Shown here piece by piece: positions 1 to 8,295 of a DNA stretch of 23,469 bases (positions within the stretch are counted from its first letter, which is position 1; the number at the start of each line of letters is the position of its first letter). Below the pieces are notes generated by a model. The model worked only from the letters and a program-made list of their open reading frames with translations, ran no database searches and was not told the DNA's origin. Both the position numbers and the translations under genes were made by a program. This DNA comes from Clostridium sp. CAG:221 (GTDB taxonomy: Bacteria > Bacillota > Clostridia > Clostridiales > Clostridiaceae). The DNA lies in contig FR883381.1 of NCBI GenBank assembly GCA_000435835.1, positions 1 through 23,469 on the forward strand. Reading direction: 5' to 3'.

Positions 1-161
1 ATAAATATTTAAAAAATAAAAAATTTGAAATATATATTTTTTCAATAAATCCAAGGATAATAATATACCTTAAAGATATACTTATTTGTATTAACAATAT
101 AAAAGATATATTAATATATAAAATTAAAGGTTTTATTAGAGGTAAAAAGTATGGATATTAG
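1..161 (+). CDS. C-terminal fragment of an upstream gene, probably in the polysaccharide operon
   Basis: A reading frame is open from base 3 to a TAG at 159-161, giving 52 codons that enter from outside the window. The peptide is rich in Ile, Lys and Tyr and ends in the basic stretch KGFIRGKKYGY. It overlaps the start of the next gene by 11 bases, an arrangement typical of translationally coupled operon genes, which supports it being real. A basic, Ile-rich tail is common at the end of family 2 glycosyltransferases, and the next gene is one, but no motif here proves that. The family is therefore not assigned. Confidence 0.6.
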   Translation, partial: KYLKNKKFEIYIFSINPRIIIYLKDILICINNIKDILIYKIKGFIRGKKYGY

Positions 162-1164
162 TATTTCTAAAGTAGAGCTGGCAATTTCGATAATAGTACC
201 AGTATATAATGTTGAAAAGTATTTAAATCGGTGTTTAGATTCTATATTAAACCAAACCTTTACTGATTTTGAATTAATATTAGTTGATGATGGTTCTACG
301 GATAATTCAGGAATTATATGTGATGAATATAAAACAAAAGATAACAGAATTAAAGTGATTCATAAAGAAAATGGAGGATTATCATCTGCAAGAAATGCAG
401 GATTGGATATTGCTAGAGGTAGATATATAGGTTTTGTAGATAGTGATGATTTCATCAGTAAAGACATGTATCAAATACTTTATAATGAAGCTGAAAAAAA
501 TAAAGCTGACATGATTATGTGTGAATTTAAAAAAGTAGATAAAAATTATGAGGCAATAAATAATAATTTATATAAAAAATCAGATATTAAATTATTAAAA
601 AAAGATGAAATATTAGAAGATATGTATAGTGATATGTATGATATTTATGTTGTATCATGGAATAAATTATATGATAAAGAGCTGTTTTTAAATTTAAGGT
701 TTCCTTTAGGAAAAGTAAATGAAGATGAATTTTTAGCGCATGAATTAATTTATAGATCAAAAAAAATTATATTTGCAAATAAAATATTATATTATTACGT
801 GCAAAGAGTTAACAGTATTATGTCTTCAAGCTTTAATGAAAAAAGATTGGATATATTAGATGCCTATATTAATAGAATTAATTTTTCAAAAAGAGTTGGA
901 TGTAGAAAATTGAGGATACAAACAGAATACTATTTTATAAATAGATTTTTTAGATATTTTTTTATAGCTAAGTATCAATTTAAATTTAGTGATAAAAAAA
1001 TGAGAAAATTAAAAAAGCTATTTGTTTGTAATTTACCATATTTTTTATGCAATCCTAATTATATATATAAAGAAAAAATATTGTGGATAATTTTTATAGT
1101 AAGTAGTGGATTATATGAAAAAATAAATAATAAATTTTATACACAGATTTGTAGGAGGATTTAA
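151..1164 (+). CDS. Family 2 glycosyltransferase (GT-A fold)
   Basis: Predicted cytoplasmic enzyme that transfers a sugar from a nucleotide-sugar donor to a growing surface glycan. The first 110 residues carry the GT2 signature: IIVPVYN at about 14-20, a long first helix, LVDDGSTDNS at 44-53, GGLSSARNAG at 75-84, and the metal-binding DSDD at 97-100 (the DXD motif). The length, 337 residues, is normal for capsule or teichoic-acid transferases of the EpsJ/WcaA type. The C-terminal third is basic and aromatic, consistent with membrane association. A GAGG sequence lies about 8 bases before the ATG. The stop is one base before the next start, so it is co-transcribed with the ABC exporter genes and probably helps build the polymer they export. 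The sugar cannot be told from sequence. Confidence 0.9.
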   Translation: MDISISKVELAISIIVPVYNVEKYLNRCLDSILNQTFTDFELILVDDGSTDNSGIICDEYKTKDNRIKVIHKENGGLSSARNAGLDIARGRYIGFVDSDDFISKDMYQILYNEAEKNKADMIMCEFKKVDKNYEAINNNLYKKSDIKLLKKDEILEDMYSDMYDIYVVSWNKLYDKELFLNLRFPLGKVNEDEFLAHELIYRSKKIIFANKILYYYVQRVNSIMSSSFNEKRLDILDAYINRINFSKRVGCRKLRIQTEYYFINRFFRYFFIAKYQFKFSDKKMRKLKKLFVCNLPYFLCNPNYIYKEKILWIIFIVSSGLYEKINNKFYTQICRRI

Positions 1165-1165
1165 T

Positions 1166-1987
1166 GTGGAACAAGTAACAATAATAACAAGTAAGCCTAC
1201 TAAAAAAGATAAATTTAAAGAACTTATGAAATTCAGAAGTCTTATAACATTTTTATCATGGAAAGATATAATTGTAAGGTACAAGCAGACTGTTTTAGGT
1301 ATATTATGGGCAATAATTCAGCCAATAGTTTCCATGATAGTTATGACCTTTATTTTTGGTGGAGTTGCTAATATGCCATCAGAAAAAGGTGTGCCATATG
1401 CAGTTATGGTTTATTCTGCATTATTATGCTGGAACTTTTTTAGTAGTGCATTTTCAAGTACGTCAAATAGTCTTGTAAGCAATTCTAATTTATTAAAGAA
1501 AGTTTACTTCCCAAGATTAGCATTACCTATATCATCTGTAGTAACTGCTTTTGTAGATTTTGCAATTTCATTTTGTGTTTTAATAGTTATAATGATTGGG
1601 TATAGATATATGCCATCTATAAGAATATTAGCCCTTCCGTTATTTATTATATTAACATTTCTTTTAGCATTAGGATTTGGACTTTTTTTTGCGACCTTAA
1701 ATGTAAAATATAGGGATATAAGGTATATAGTACCTGTAATACTTCAGTTTGGAATGTATTTATCACCAGTTGCTTATTCTAGTAATACTATTCCTGAAAA
1801 ATATCAATTATTATATTCATTTAACCCTTTAGTTGGAGTAATTGAAGGATTTAGATGGTGTATATTACAAAACAAAGAGCTTAATTTATTTGCGGTGGGA
1901 ATATCAATAATTTTTGCAATTGTAGGGTTACTATTAGGAATAAAGTTTTTCGGCAAATTTGAAGATACATTTGCGGATTTAATATAA
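1166..1987 (+). CDS. ABC-2 type polysaccharide/teichoic acid export permease (Wzm/TagG-like)
   Basis: Membrane subunit of an ABC exporter that moves a lipid-linked polysaccharide out of the cytoplasm. At 273 residues with about six hydrophobic segments it has the usual size. The N-terminal amphipathic region FLSWKDIIVRYKQTVLGILWAI and the loop ALGFGLFFATLNVKYRDIRY are hallmarks of the Wzm/TagG branch of ABC-2 permeases. The start is GTG at 1166, with AGGAGG at 1153-1158 seven bases upstream. An ATG overlapping it at 1164 is in another frame and stops after four codons. The next gene encodes the partner ATPase. Whether the cargo is O-antigen-like capsule or wall teichoic acid cannot be decided here. 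Confidence 0.92.
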   Translation: MEQVTIITSKPTKKDKFKELMKFRSLITFLSWKDIIVRYKQTVLGILWAIIQPIVSMIVMTFIFGGVANMPSEKGVPYAVMVYSALLCWNFFSSAFSSTSNSLVSNSNLLKKVYFPRLALPISSVVTAFVDFAISFCVLIVIMIGYRYMPSIRILALPLFIILTFLLALGFGLFFATLNVKYRDIRYIVPVILQFGMYLSPVAYSSNTIPEKYQLLYSFNPLVGVIEGFRWCILQNKELNLFAVGISIIFAIVGLLLGIKFFGKFEDTFADLI

Positions 1988-2000
1988 TTTGGAGGCAGTT

Positions 2001-3278
2001 ATGAGTGATGAAGTTATAAAGGTAAAGAATATAAGTAAGAAGTTTAAAATATTAACTCATGAAGAGAGAAAGGATACATTTGCAGCTGTTTTATTAGATT
2101 CTATAAAAGGTGGCTTTGGAAAAAGGAAAAAAGATATAGACGAGTTTTGGGCATTAAAAAATATTAGTTTTACAGTAAATAGGGGAGACAGAATAGGAAT
2201 TATAGGGCATAATGGTGCAGGAAAATCTACATTATTGAAAGTATTTTCAAGAATTATACCTCCAACAGAAGGAGAAATAGAAATTAAGGGAAGAGTATCT
2301 TCTTTATTGGAAGTTGGGACAGGCTTTAATATGGAACTTACAGGAAGAGAAAATGTATATTTAAATGGTTCTATACTTGGTATGTCAAGGGAAGAAATAG
2401 ATAGGAAATTTAATGATATAGTAGAGTTTTCTGAAGTAGGAGAATTTATTGATACTCCAGTAAAAAGATATTCCAGTGGTATGTTTGTTAAACTAGCTTT
2501 TGCTGTTTCGGCGAATCTTGATCCTGATATATTAATTGTAGATGAAGTATTGGCAGTTGGAGATATGAAATTCCAAGAAAAATGCTTAGGTAAAATGAGT
2601 GATGTTGCCAGTGATGGAAGGACTGTTGTATATGTAAGTCATAGTATGAGAACAATTCAACAGTTATGTAATAGAGTAATAGTTTTAGATCATGGACAAA
2701 TTATTTACGATGGAAATGTTGATGAAGGCGTAAAAATTTATATGGATAATACAAAAGAAATGGAATTAGTGAATAATTTAGAAGACATAAAAAGAAGTAA
2801 GGGTGATGGTTGCAATGAATATGCAAAGATGCTTTCTCTTGAAATATTAGATAAGGAAGAATGTAAATATAAAAAAGATGAACCTTTAAAATTTAGTGTA
2901 AAATGGAAGGCTAATAAAGATATTGAAAATATGTGTATGAGGGTAGTAATTTTATATTCAGATAGTACTCCAGCAGGAATGATGACAACAAAAGGACATA
3001 TATGTGGTAAAAAGGATGAAGTAGTATTAACAGATTTTCAATGTGATATTTCATCATTAGCTCCTGGTAAGTATATTGGAAAATTAGTTTTTTATAAAGT
3101 AAATGAATATGGGACATTTGAACATATCGATGTAGTACCTAATGCATTTAGCTTTGAAAGAATACAAGATAAAGATGAAAGCAATAACATGGAATGGCAA
3201 CATAGATGGTGGGGACATTCTAATTTACCAGAAATTAAAGTATTATCACAAGAGAATGATTTAGATGAATGTAGTTAA
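2001..3278 (+). CDS. Polysaccharide ABC transporter ATPase with C-terminal glycan-binding domain (Wzt/TagH-like)
   Basis: Energises the preceding permease. The nucleotide-binding domain occupies about residues 1-245. It has Walker A GHNGAGKST (about 69-77), the signature YSSGMFVKLAFAV, and a Walker B region reading ILIVDEVLAVGD, all typical of the Wzt/TagH group. Residues from about 270 to 415 form an extra beta-rich domain like Wzt-C, which in O-antigen exporters reads the finished chain end. I chose ATG at 2001 because GGAGG at 1991-1995 lies five bases before it; the in-frame TTG at 1989 overlaps that site and is unlikely. The last 14 bases overlap the next gene. A long C-terminal domain suggests export of a chain with a recognised terminal modification rather than simple teichoic acid, but that is inference. 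Confidence 0.92.
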   Translation: MSDEVIKVKNISKKFKILTHEERKDTFAAVLLDSIKGGFGKRKKDIDEFWALKNISFTVNRGDRIGIIGHNGAGKSTLLKVFSRIIPPTEGEIEIKGRVSSLLEVGTGFNMELTGRENVYLNGSILGMSREEIDRKFNDIVEFSEVGEFIDTPVKRYSSGMFVKLAFAVSANLDPDILIVDEVLAVGDMKFQEKCLGKMSDVASDGRTVVYVSHSMRTIQQLCNRVIVLDHGQIIYDGNVDEGVKIYMDNTKEMELVNNLEDIKRSKGDGCNEYAKMLSLEILDKEECKYKKDEPLKFSVKWKANKDIENMCMRVVILYSDSTPAGMMTTKGHICGKKDEVVLTDFQCDISSLAPGKYIGKLVFYKVNEYGTFEHIDVVPNAFSFERIQDKDESNNMEWQHRWWGHSNLPEIKVLSQENDLDECS

Positions 3279-4316
3279 TAAACTTAAGCCAAGCCATATA
3301 AAAGCATTTATAAAAAGTAAGCAATATAAATATTCATTGGATAAGCAATATAAGATATATAAAAATAAAAAGAAATTTGTACTTATAGGAACTCCAGAAC
3401 ATGGAAATTTAGGAGATCATGCTATTACAATTGCACAATATAGTATATTAAAAGAGAACTTTAATGAATATGATTTTGTAGAGTTAACTTTAAATGAATA
3501 TTTTGAGAAAATTGAGTTTATTAAAAAATATATAGATAAAGAAGATGTAATAATCATTAATGGTGGGGGAATTTTGGAAATCAGTATTTGTTTGATGAAA
3601 ATATAAGAAGAGATGCCATAGAAAGATTTCCTAATAATAAAATAATTTTATTTCCACAAACAATTTATTTTACAAAAGATGATAAAGGGAATAAAGAATT
3701 AGAATTATCTAAAAAAATTTATAATAATCATAAAAATCTCATTTTAGTTGCTAGGGAAAAAGTTTCATATGAATTAATGAGAAAAGACTTTAACAAATGT
3801 AAAATAATAATTACACCAGATATTGTGTTATATTTAAATGAATGTGCTAATAGGATAAATAGAAGTGGAGCTTTGTTTTGCTTAAGAAGCGATTTGGAAA
3901 GTAAAATTAACTATGATAATAAACAATGTATTTTGCAGATGTTAAAGTCAGAATACAAGGAGATTAATGTAACTGACACCGGAATAGATAAATTTATTAA
4001 GAAAGAAGAGAGAAAACAGTTCTTTTATGAAAAGTTAGATGAATTTAAAGAGGCTGAGTTAGTAATAACAGATAGAATTCATGGAATGATATTTGCAGCG
4101 ATAACTGGAACACCATGTATTGCTCTTAGCAATTATAACTATAAAGCAAAAGGCACATACGAATGGATTAAAGGATTAAATTATATAAAATTTACAGATG
4201 ATATTGAAAAAATACCAGAGCTTATAGATGAATTAAAAAAATTAAATAATATTACTTACGATAATTCTGATTTAATGAAATATTATAATAAGATTATTAA
4301 ATGTATAGCTGAATAA
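3265..4316 (+). pseudogene. Polysaccharide pyruvyltransferase, broken by a one-base frameshift
   Basis: The two halves are in different frames and together make one PF04230-type protein, a family that adds ketal pyruvate to surface polysaccharides. The first half (from ATG 3265) has KKFVLIGTPEHGNLGDHAI and runs to INGGG. Its frame then drifts and stops at 3606. The second half continues in the next frame with GNQYLFDE and carries the family hallmark ITDRIHGMIFAAITGTPCIAL near the C-terminus. Restoring one A at 3570-3571 would give NGGGNFGNQYLFDE without a break. The gene overlaps the Wzt gene by 14 bases, so it belonged to the same operon. It is either a true null mutation, a phase-variable site or a sequencing error. 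Without the repair, residual activity is unlikely because the family's N- and C-terminal motifs are separated. Confidence 0.88.
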
Positions 4317-4372
4317 TTGTGTATAAGAGTTAATTTATATTTATCCATGAGATACGTATATTTAAGTAGAAT

Positions 4373-4412
4373 AAAAAAAGTACTTAATTATTTTTATTAA
4401 GTACTTTTTTTT
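4373..4412 (+). terminator. Rho-independent terminator closing the polysaccharide operon
   Basis: The arms AAAAAGTACTTAAT and ATTAAGTACTTTTT form an inverted repeat of about 15 pairs around a short T-rich loop, followed by a run of T. It lies 57 bases after the pyruvyltransferase stop. The A-run before the first arm would also let it work on the other strand. Confidence 0.88.
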
Positions 4413-4496
4413 AACCAAATATAAATATTTTAATATTATGTAATAAAGGGAAAATATACTCTTTTTACAGTAAGATAAAATATGGGGGAATTAATC

Positions 4497-7400
4497 ATGG
4501 CATCTGTATTAGAAGTTGGATTATATGATTACTCTAATGAGGCCTTTAATTATGTTGGTAATTGGGGGGACTTTACTAAAGGCACAGAAAAGATGACTTA
4601 TTCAGAAACAGCAGGAAATTATGTTGAATTTACTTTTAGTGGAACAGGTTTTAAGTGGTATACTCATATAAATGCTTGGCGTGGCTATGCAAAAATTTAT
4701 ATTGATGATATTGAAAAAGCTAAAGTGGATTTATATTCAAAGGATGAAATTAATAATGTTATGATATATTCATCAGATAAAATGGAAAATACTAATCATA
4801 AGGTAAAAATTATTGTAGCTGGGGAAAAAAATTCATTGTCAGTTTCTTATAAAGTAGTAATTTATAAAATAGAAATATTAAAAGAAGAAATTGTTTACTA
4901 TTCTGAAATGATAGAGGAAAAGGAAGCGGAGTTAACAGAAAAAGAAGAACTATTATTAAGTATTACAGGAAAAATGGAAGAGATTCAAAATCAAATAGAG
5001 CAATTTAAAAATCAAATAAAGCAATTTCAAAATCAAATAGAGCAATTACAAAATGAAATAGAAAAATTAAAAGCACTACAAGGTGAAGAAATCGTGGAAG
5101 TTACAGATTTACAAGTGGATGATGAAAATATAATTTTATATAAAGCAGAAACTCATCAATTAACATGGACAGTTATACCAGAGAATGCTACAGATAAAAC
5201 TGTTAAGTTTGAAAGTGGAAACACAGGATTTGTAACAGTTACTGATACTGGGTTATTAACTTATGTTAATGAAGGCGAAACTAATATAAATTTAACAACT
5301 AGTAATAATATAACAAAATCTGTAAGAGTTATATGTAAGGAAACAAATGAAGAAAATCCAGATGAAAACAATAATATTTTTCAAGAAGATAATGATAATA
5401 CAGACTATTCAAAAGCTGTAGAATCAGAAAATTTGTATGATGAAGGTATTATTATTGCAAATGAAGCAGAAGTATTAGAAATAGGTGATATGATTAAAAT
5501 AATAGCTCATGTATTGCCATACAGTGTTTATAATACAAATCCTTACGTATTAAAATCAAGTGATGAAAGTATAGTTAAGGTTAAAGGCGGTAAAGTTATT
5601 GAAGCAGTTTCAGTAGGAAAAGCAGTAATAACAGCGTACACTACAGATGGAAAATATAAAAATTCAGTAGAATATAATGTTATAAATAAGACTGAAAAAA
5701 CAATAGATATTTCTAAGATTTATAGTTTAGAACTTGATAAATTTGAAATTGTAGCAGATGTAAGTACTAAAGAGCAAGCTATTAAAAATTCAGATGGAAT
5801 AAAATCAGCATTATATTATGCTGTAAATAATGGATATGAAAAAATAGTATTTCCATCAAATTTAACTATATATATAGAACCAAGTGAAACTATATATATG
5901 GAAAGTAATTTAATTGTTGATTTAAATAATTGTATTATAAAATTAAGACCTAATAACTATGAACGATATTCTGCATTTTATTTTGGACAAGGAAATGGAT
6001 TAAATTTAGTGGATAATAACTTCTTTAATTTTTCAGATGCTAAATATGTAGATGATTTTGATCCATTTAATAATATTACAGCAAAAAATCCAATGTATTA
6101 TAAGATTTTTGATTTTACAAGCAATAATACAATTACTCAATATTCTAAAAAAATACAAATATATTCAAAATCAAATAAATTTAATAAATTATTTGATTCA
6201 CTTCATTATGGCGATTCTATTAACTTTTCTTTTAGACAATTAAGATATGGAAATTACTCAATGAATATTCAATTACAATATTATAAAGATGATACTTTGA
6301 TATTAGAAGAAGATTCTAAATCAGTATCAAATTCATGGACATTTTCAACTCCTTCGTTTACTTTTAATTTAAGAAATACAGTAGATTATAATAATATTCA
6401 ATTTAAATTTGTTTTTACAAAATCGGCAAATTCTACAGATAGTAGTTATAGTATTTATTATAATAATATTACTTTAAATTGGATTACTAAATCTATATTA
6501 AATAATTGTAAATTATGTAATGGAACAATTTATGGAGAAAGAGATGAAAAATCTAATGTATATCCTAATTGGTATAATATAGGCTCTACTGAAGGTGGAT
6601 GCAGTATCATATTTTATGAAGGAACTAATAATGGAATAGAGAATTTAACAGTTAAAAAATCAATAGGATTTAATATGTCTAGTGGAAAAGGCGATAATTC
6701 TTATGGAGTAACAGCGTATTCACAAACACCAATAACTTATAAAGTAATGGAACTAGGAACATTAGATGATAAAGGTGAAAATTTAAGTAACAGTAATTAT
6801 ATTAGAACTTCAGAGTTTATTGATATATCAAAGATAAAGACATCTTATTATGATATTGGATATCCATTAGGATATCATGGCTATCCTTATGTAAATTCTA
6901 GAATATATGATGTATGTTTTTATGATATTAATAAAAAATTTATAAGAAGAGATAGAGGATTATTAAGATTTAGGCAATATAGCAAACCTGAAAATGCTTA
7001 CTATGCTAAATTTGTATTTTATAATAATTATGTTCCTACTAGTGGAAATAGTGATTTTAATGGAGCTTTTGCCTTTGTAGAAAATTTTGCCCATCCTATT
7101 AAAAATTATATTAGAAATTGTGTTATAGAAGATAACTATTCTTGTGGATTTGCAGCTTGCGGAGGACAAAAGTGGAGAATAGAAAATAACACATGGAGAA
7201 GAAATGCAGGAAGAATGCCAGGATGTGATATAGATTGGGAAGATGGATGGGAATATATGCAGGATGATTTAATTGAAGGAAATTCTTTTGAATCATATAA
7301 CACATGTATACTTTGTGCAGGTGCTGGACAAGTATTTTATAATAATAAATTTAATGGTATAGCAACGGTATATGGAAGGAGTCAATATTGGTCATTTATA

Positions 7401-8192
7401 GAAAATATAATTGAAGATATAGTTGGAATAACTAGTGGAAATGGTGCTAAATTATCATTAGGATCATCAACAGATTGTTATTTAGAAAATAATATTTATA
7501 ATAAATCATCTATTGCATGGGGACCAAACCATGGAGTCAGCCAGTCAAGTTATGATTTATATGTAAAAAACGAAAAATTTACTGATAGTAATATATTAAA
7601 TAGTAATATAAGAAGTATAAGATATTCTTATTTTAAAGGAAGTAACTTTTCGTTATATGCTACAAAAGTAATTAAGTGTAATCTAGAAAATGGAATGGTA
7701 TCAACAAATTCTAATTTTAACAATTGTAATCTTAATGCTATAACTATAAGACCTTCAAAAGATAGCCAGGTAATATTTGAAAAATGCAATTTAATTAATT
7801 GCTATATAGAACCAATGTATCAATGCAAAGACGTATTAATTAAAGACAGTATAATAACTAGAGAAAAAGCAGGAAGTATAATAGCGCCAAGTAGTAATAG
7901 TACAGGTGGGGTAGAAGTTACGGATTCTAATTTTATTTTTGAAAAAATAGATGATTATCACTATATAGTTGGAGGATGGAATGCAGCAGGTTGTAGTGCA
8001 GTATATACTTTTAATAACTGTAAAATGACTTTATATGATGGATTTAAAGGATATTTAATTAAATGTTCATGGTATGCAGATGGAGCAACTACTACTCATG
8101 TAACTTTGAATTTTAATAATACAGATGTTTCTAAATTTGAAAAAACCGACGCAAAGGGATTAAAGAGTAACATTATTTTTAATATAAATTAG
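4497..8192 (+). CDS. Large modular beta-helix protein with N-terminal binding module, coiled coil and Ig-like domains
   Basis: About 1231 residues. I chose ATG 4497 because GGGGGAA at 4484-4490 precedes it; an in-frame ATG at 4482 lies upstream of that site. Order of parts, counted from 4482: a beta-sandwich resembling carbohydrate-binding modules (about 12-125), a coiled coil with four near-identical heptads QNQIEQF-type (about 130-200), two Big_2/Ig-like domains (about 203-285 and 310-400), then from about 415 a pectate-lyase-3-like right-handed beta-helix. The helix holds inserted beta-rich segments and many short N-x-N/x-I turns. There is no signal peptide or membrane segment, so export would need another route. 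Its C-terminal half matches the next gene, including the acidic stretch DWEDGWEYM. Likely roles are a surface adhesin, a phage-tail-spike-like protein, or a polysaccharide lyase or epimerase. None is proven. Confidence 0.72.
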   Translation: MASVLEVGLYDYSNEAFNYVGNWGDFTKGTEKMTYSETAGNYVEFTFSGTGFKWYTHINAWRGYAKIYIDDIEKAKVDLYSKDEINNVMIYSSDKMENTNHKVKIIVAGEKNSLSVSYKVVIYKIEILKEEIVYYSEMIEEKEAELTEKEELLLSITGKMEEIQNQIEQFKNQIKQFQNQIEQLQNEIEKLKALQGEEIVEVTDLQVDDENIILYKAETHQLTWTVIPENATDKTVKFESGNTGFVTVTDTGLLTYVNEGETNINLTTSNNITKSVRVICKETNEENPDENNNIFQEDNDNTDYSKAVESENLYDEGIIIANEAEVLEIGDMIKIIAHVLPYSVYNTNPYVLKSSDESIVKVKGGKVIEAVSVGKAVITAYTTDGKYKNSVEYNVINKTEKTIDISKIYSLELDKFEIVADVSTKEQAIKNSDGIKSALYYAVNNGYEKIVFPSNLTIYIEPSETIYMESNLIVDLNNCIIKLRPNNYERYSAFYFGQGNGLNLVDNNFFNFSDAKYVDDFDPFNNITAKNPMYYKIFDFTSNNTITQYSKKIQIYSKSNKFNKLFDSLHYGDSINFSFRQLRYGNYSMNIQLQYYKDDTLILEEDSKSVSNSWTFSTPSFTFNLRNTVDYNNIQFKFVFTKSANSTDSSYSIYYNNITLNWITKSILNNCKLCNGTIYGERDEKSNVYPNWYNIGSTEGGCSIIFYEGTNNGIENLTVKKSIGFNMSSGKGDNSYGVTAYSQTPITYKVMELGTLDDKGENLSNSNYIRTSEFIDISKIKTSYYDIGYPLGYHGYPYVNSRIYDVCFYDINKKFIRRDRGLLRFRQYSKPENAYYAKFVFYNNYVPTSGNSDFNGAFAFVENFAHPIKNYIRNCVIEDNYSCGFAACGGQKWRIENNTWRRNAGRMPGCDIDWEDGWEYMQDDLIEGNSFESYNTCILCAGAGQVFYNNKFNGIATVYGRSQYWSFIENIIEDIVGITSGNGAKLSLGSSTDCYLENNIYNKSSIAWGPNHGVSQSSYDLYVKNEKFTDSNILNSNIRSIRYSYFKGSNFSLYATKVIKCNLENGMVSTNSNFNNCNLNAITIRPSKDSQVIFEKCNLINCYIEPMYQCKDVLIKDSIITREKAGSIIAPSSNSTGGVEVTDSNFIFEKIDDYHYIVGGWNAAGCSAVYTFNNCKMTLYDGFKGYLIKCSWYADGATTTHVTLNFNNTDVSKFEKTDAKGLKSNIIFNIN
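4986..5069 (+). repeat. Four tandem 21-bp repeats coding for coiled-coil heptads
   Basis: Four consecutive 21-base units begin at 4986, 5007, 5028 and 5049. The first and third differ by only one base (last position), the second by a few, and the fourth is more worn. Each encodes one heptad (QNQIEQF, KNQIKQF, QNQIEQL, QNEIEKL). The coiled coil has grown by duplication, and the copy number could vary between strains. Confidence 0.9.
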
Positions 8193-8198
8193 ATAAAG

Positions 8199-8228
8199 AA
8201 AGTGCTGGTTATTCCAGCACTTTTTTTA
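8199..8228 (+). terminator. Rho-independent terminator
   Basis: The arms AAAGTGCTGG and CCAGCACTTT form a perfect 10-bp stem around a five-base loop, followed by a T run. It starts seven bases after the stop of the large beta-helix gene. Confidence 0.92.
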
Positions 8229-8295
8229 TATGTGTATTAGGAAAATATTATAAGGGAATAATTACTAATAAATTAAAATTAAATGTGAGGGTGTT

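Noticed and set aside
1989..2000. TTG start for the Wzt-like ATPase
   Set aside because: It overlaps the GGAGG ribosome site; ATG 2001 has correct spacing.
2911..3117. Minus-strand open frame inside the Wzt gene, and similar ones inside other genes (for example 9600-9920 and 15520-15789)
   Set aside because: They lie opposite well-supported genes, lack ribosome sites and recognisable motifs, and are expected in AT-rich coding DNA.
1166..3278. The Wzm/Wzt pair as exporter of the lasso peptide
   Set aside because: Both subunits are of the polysaccharide type, in an operon 8 kb away closed by a strong terminator.
3588..4316. A separate short gene starting at TTG 3588
   Set aside because: It has no ribosome site and completes the pyruvyltransferase after a one-base shift.
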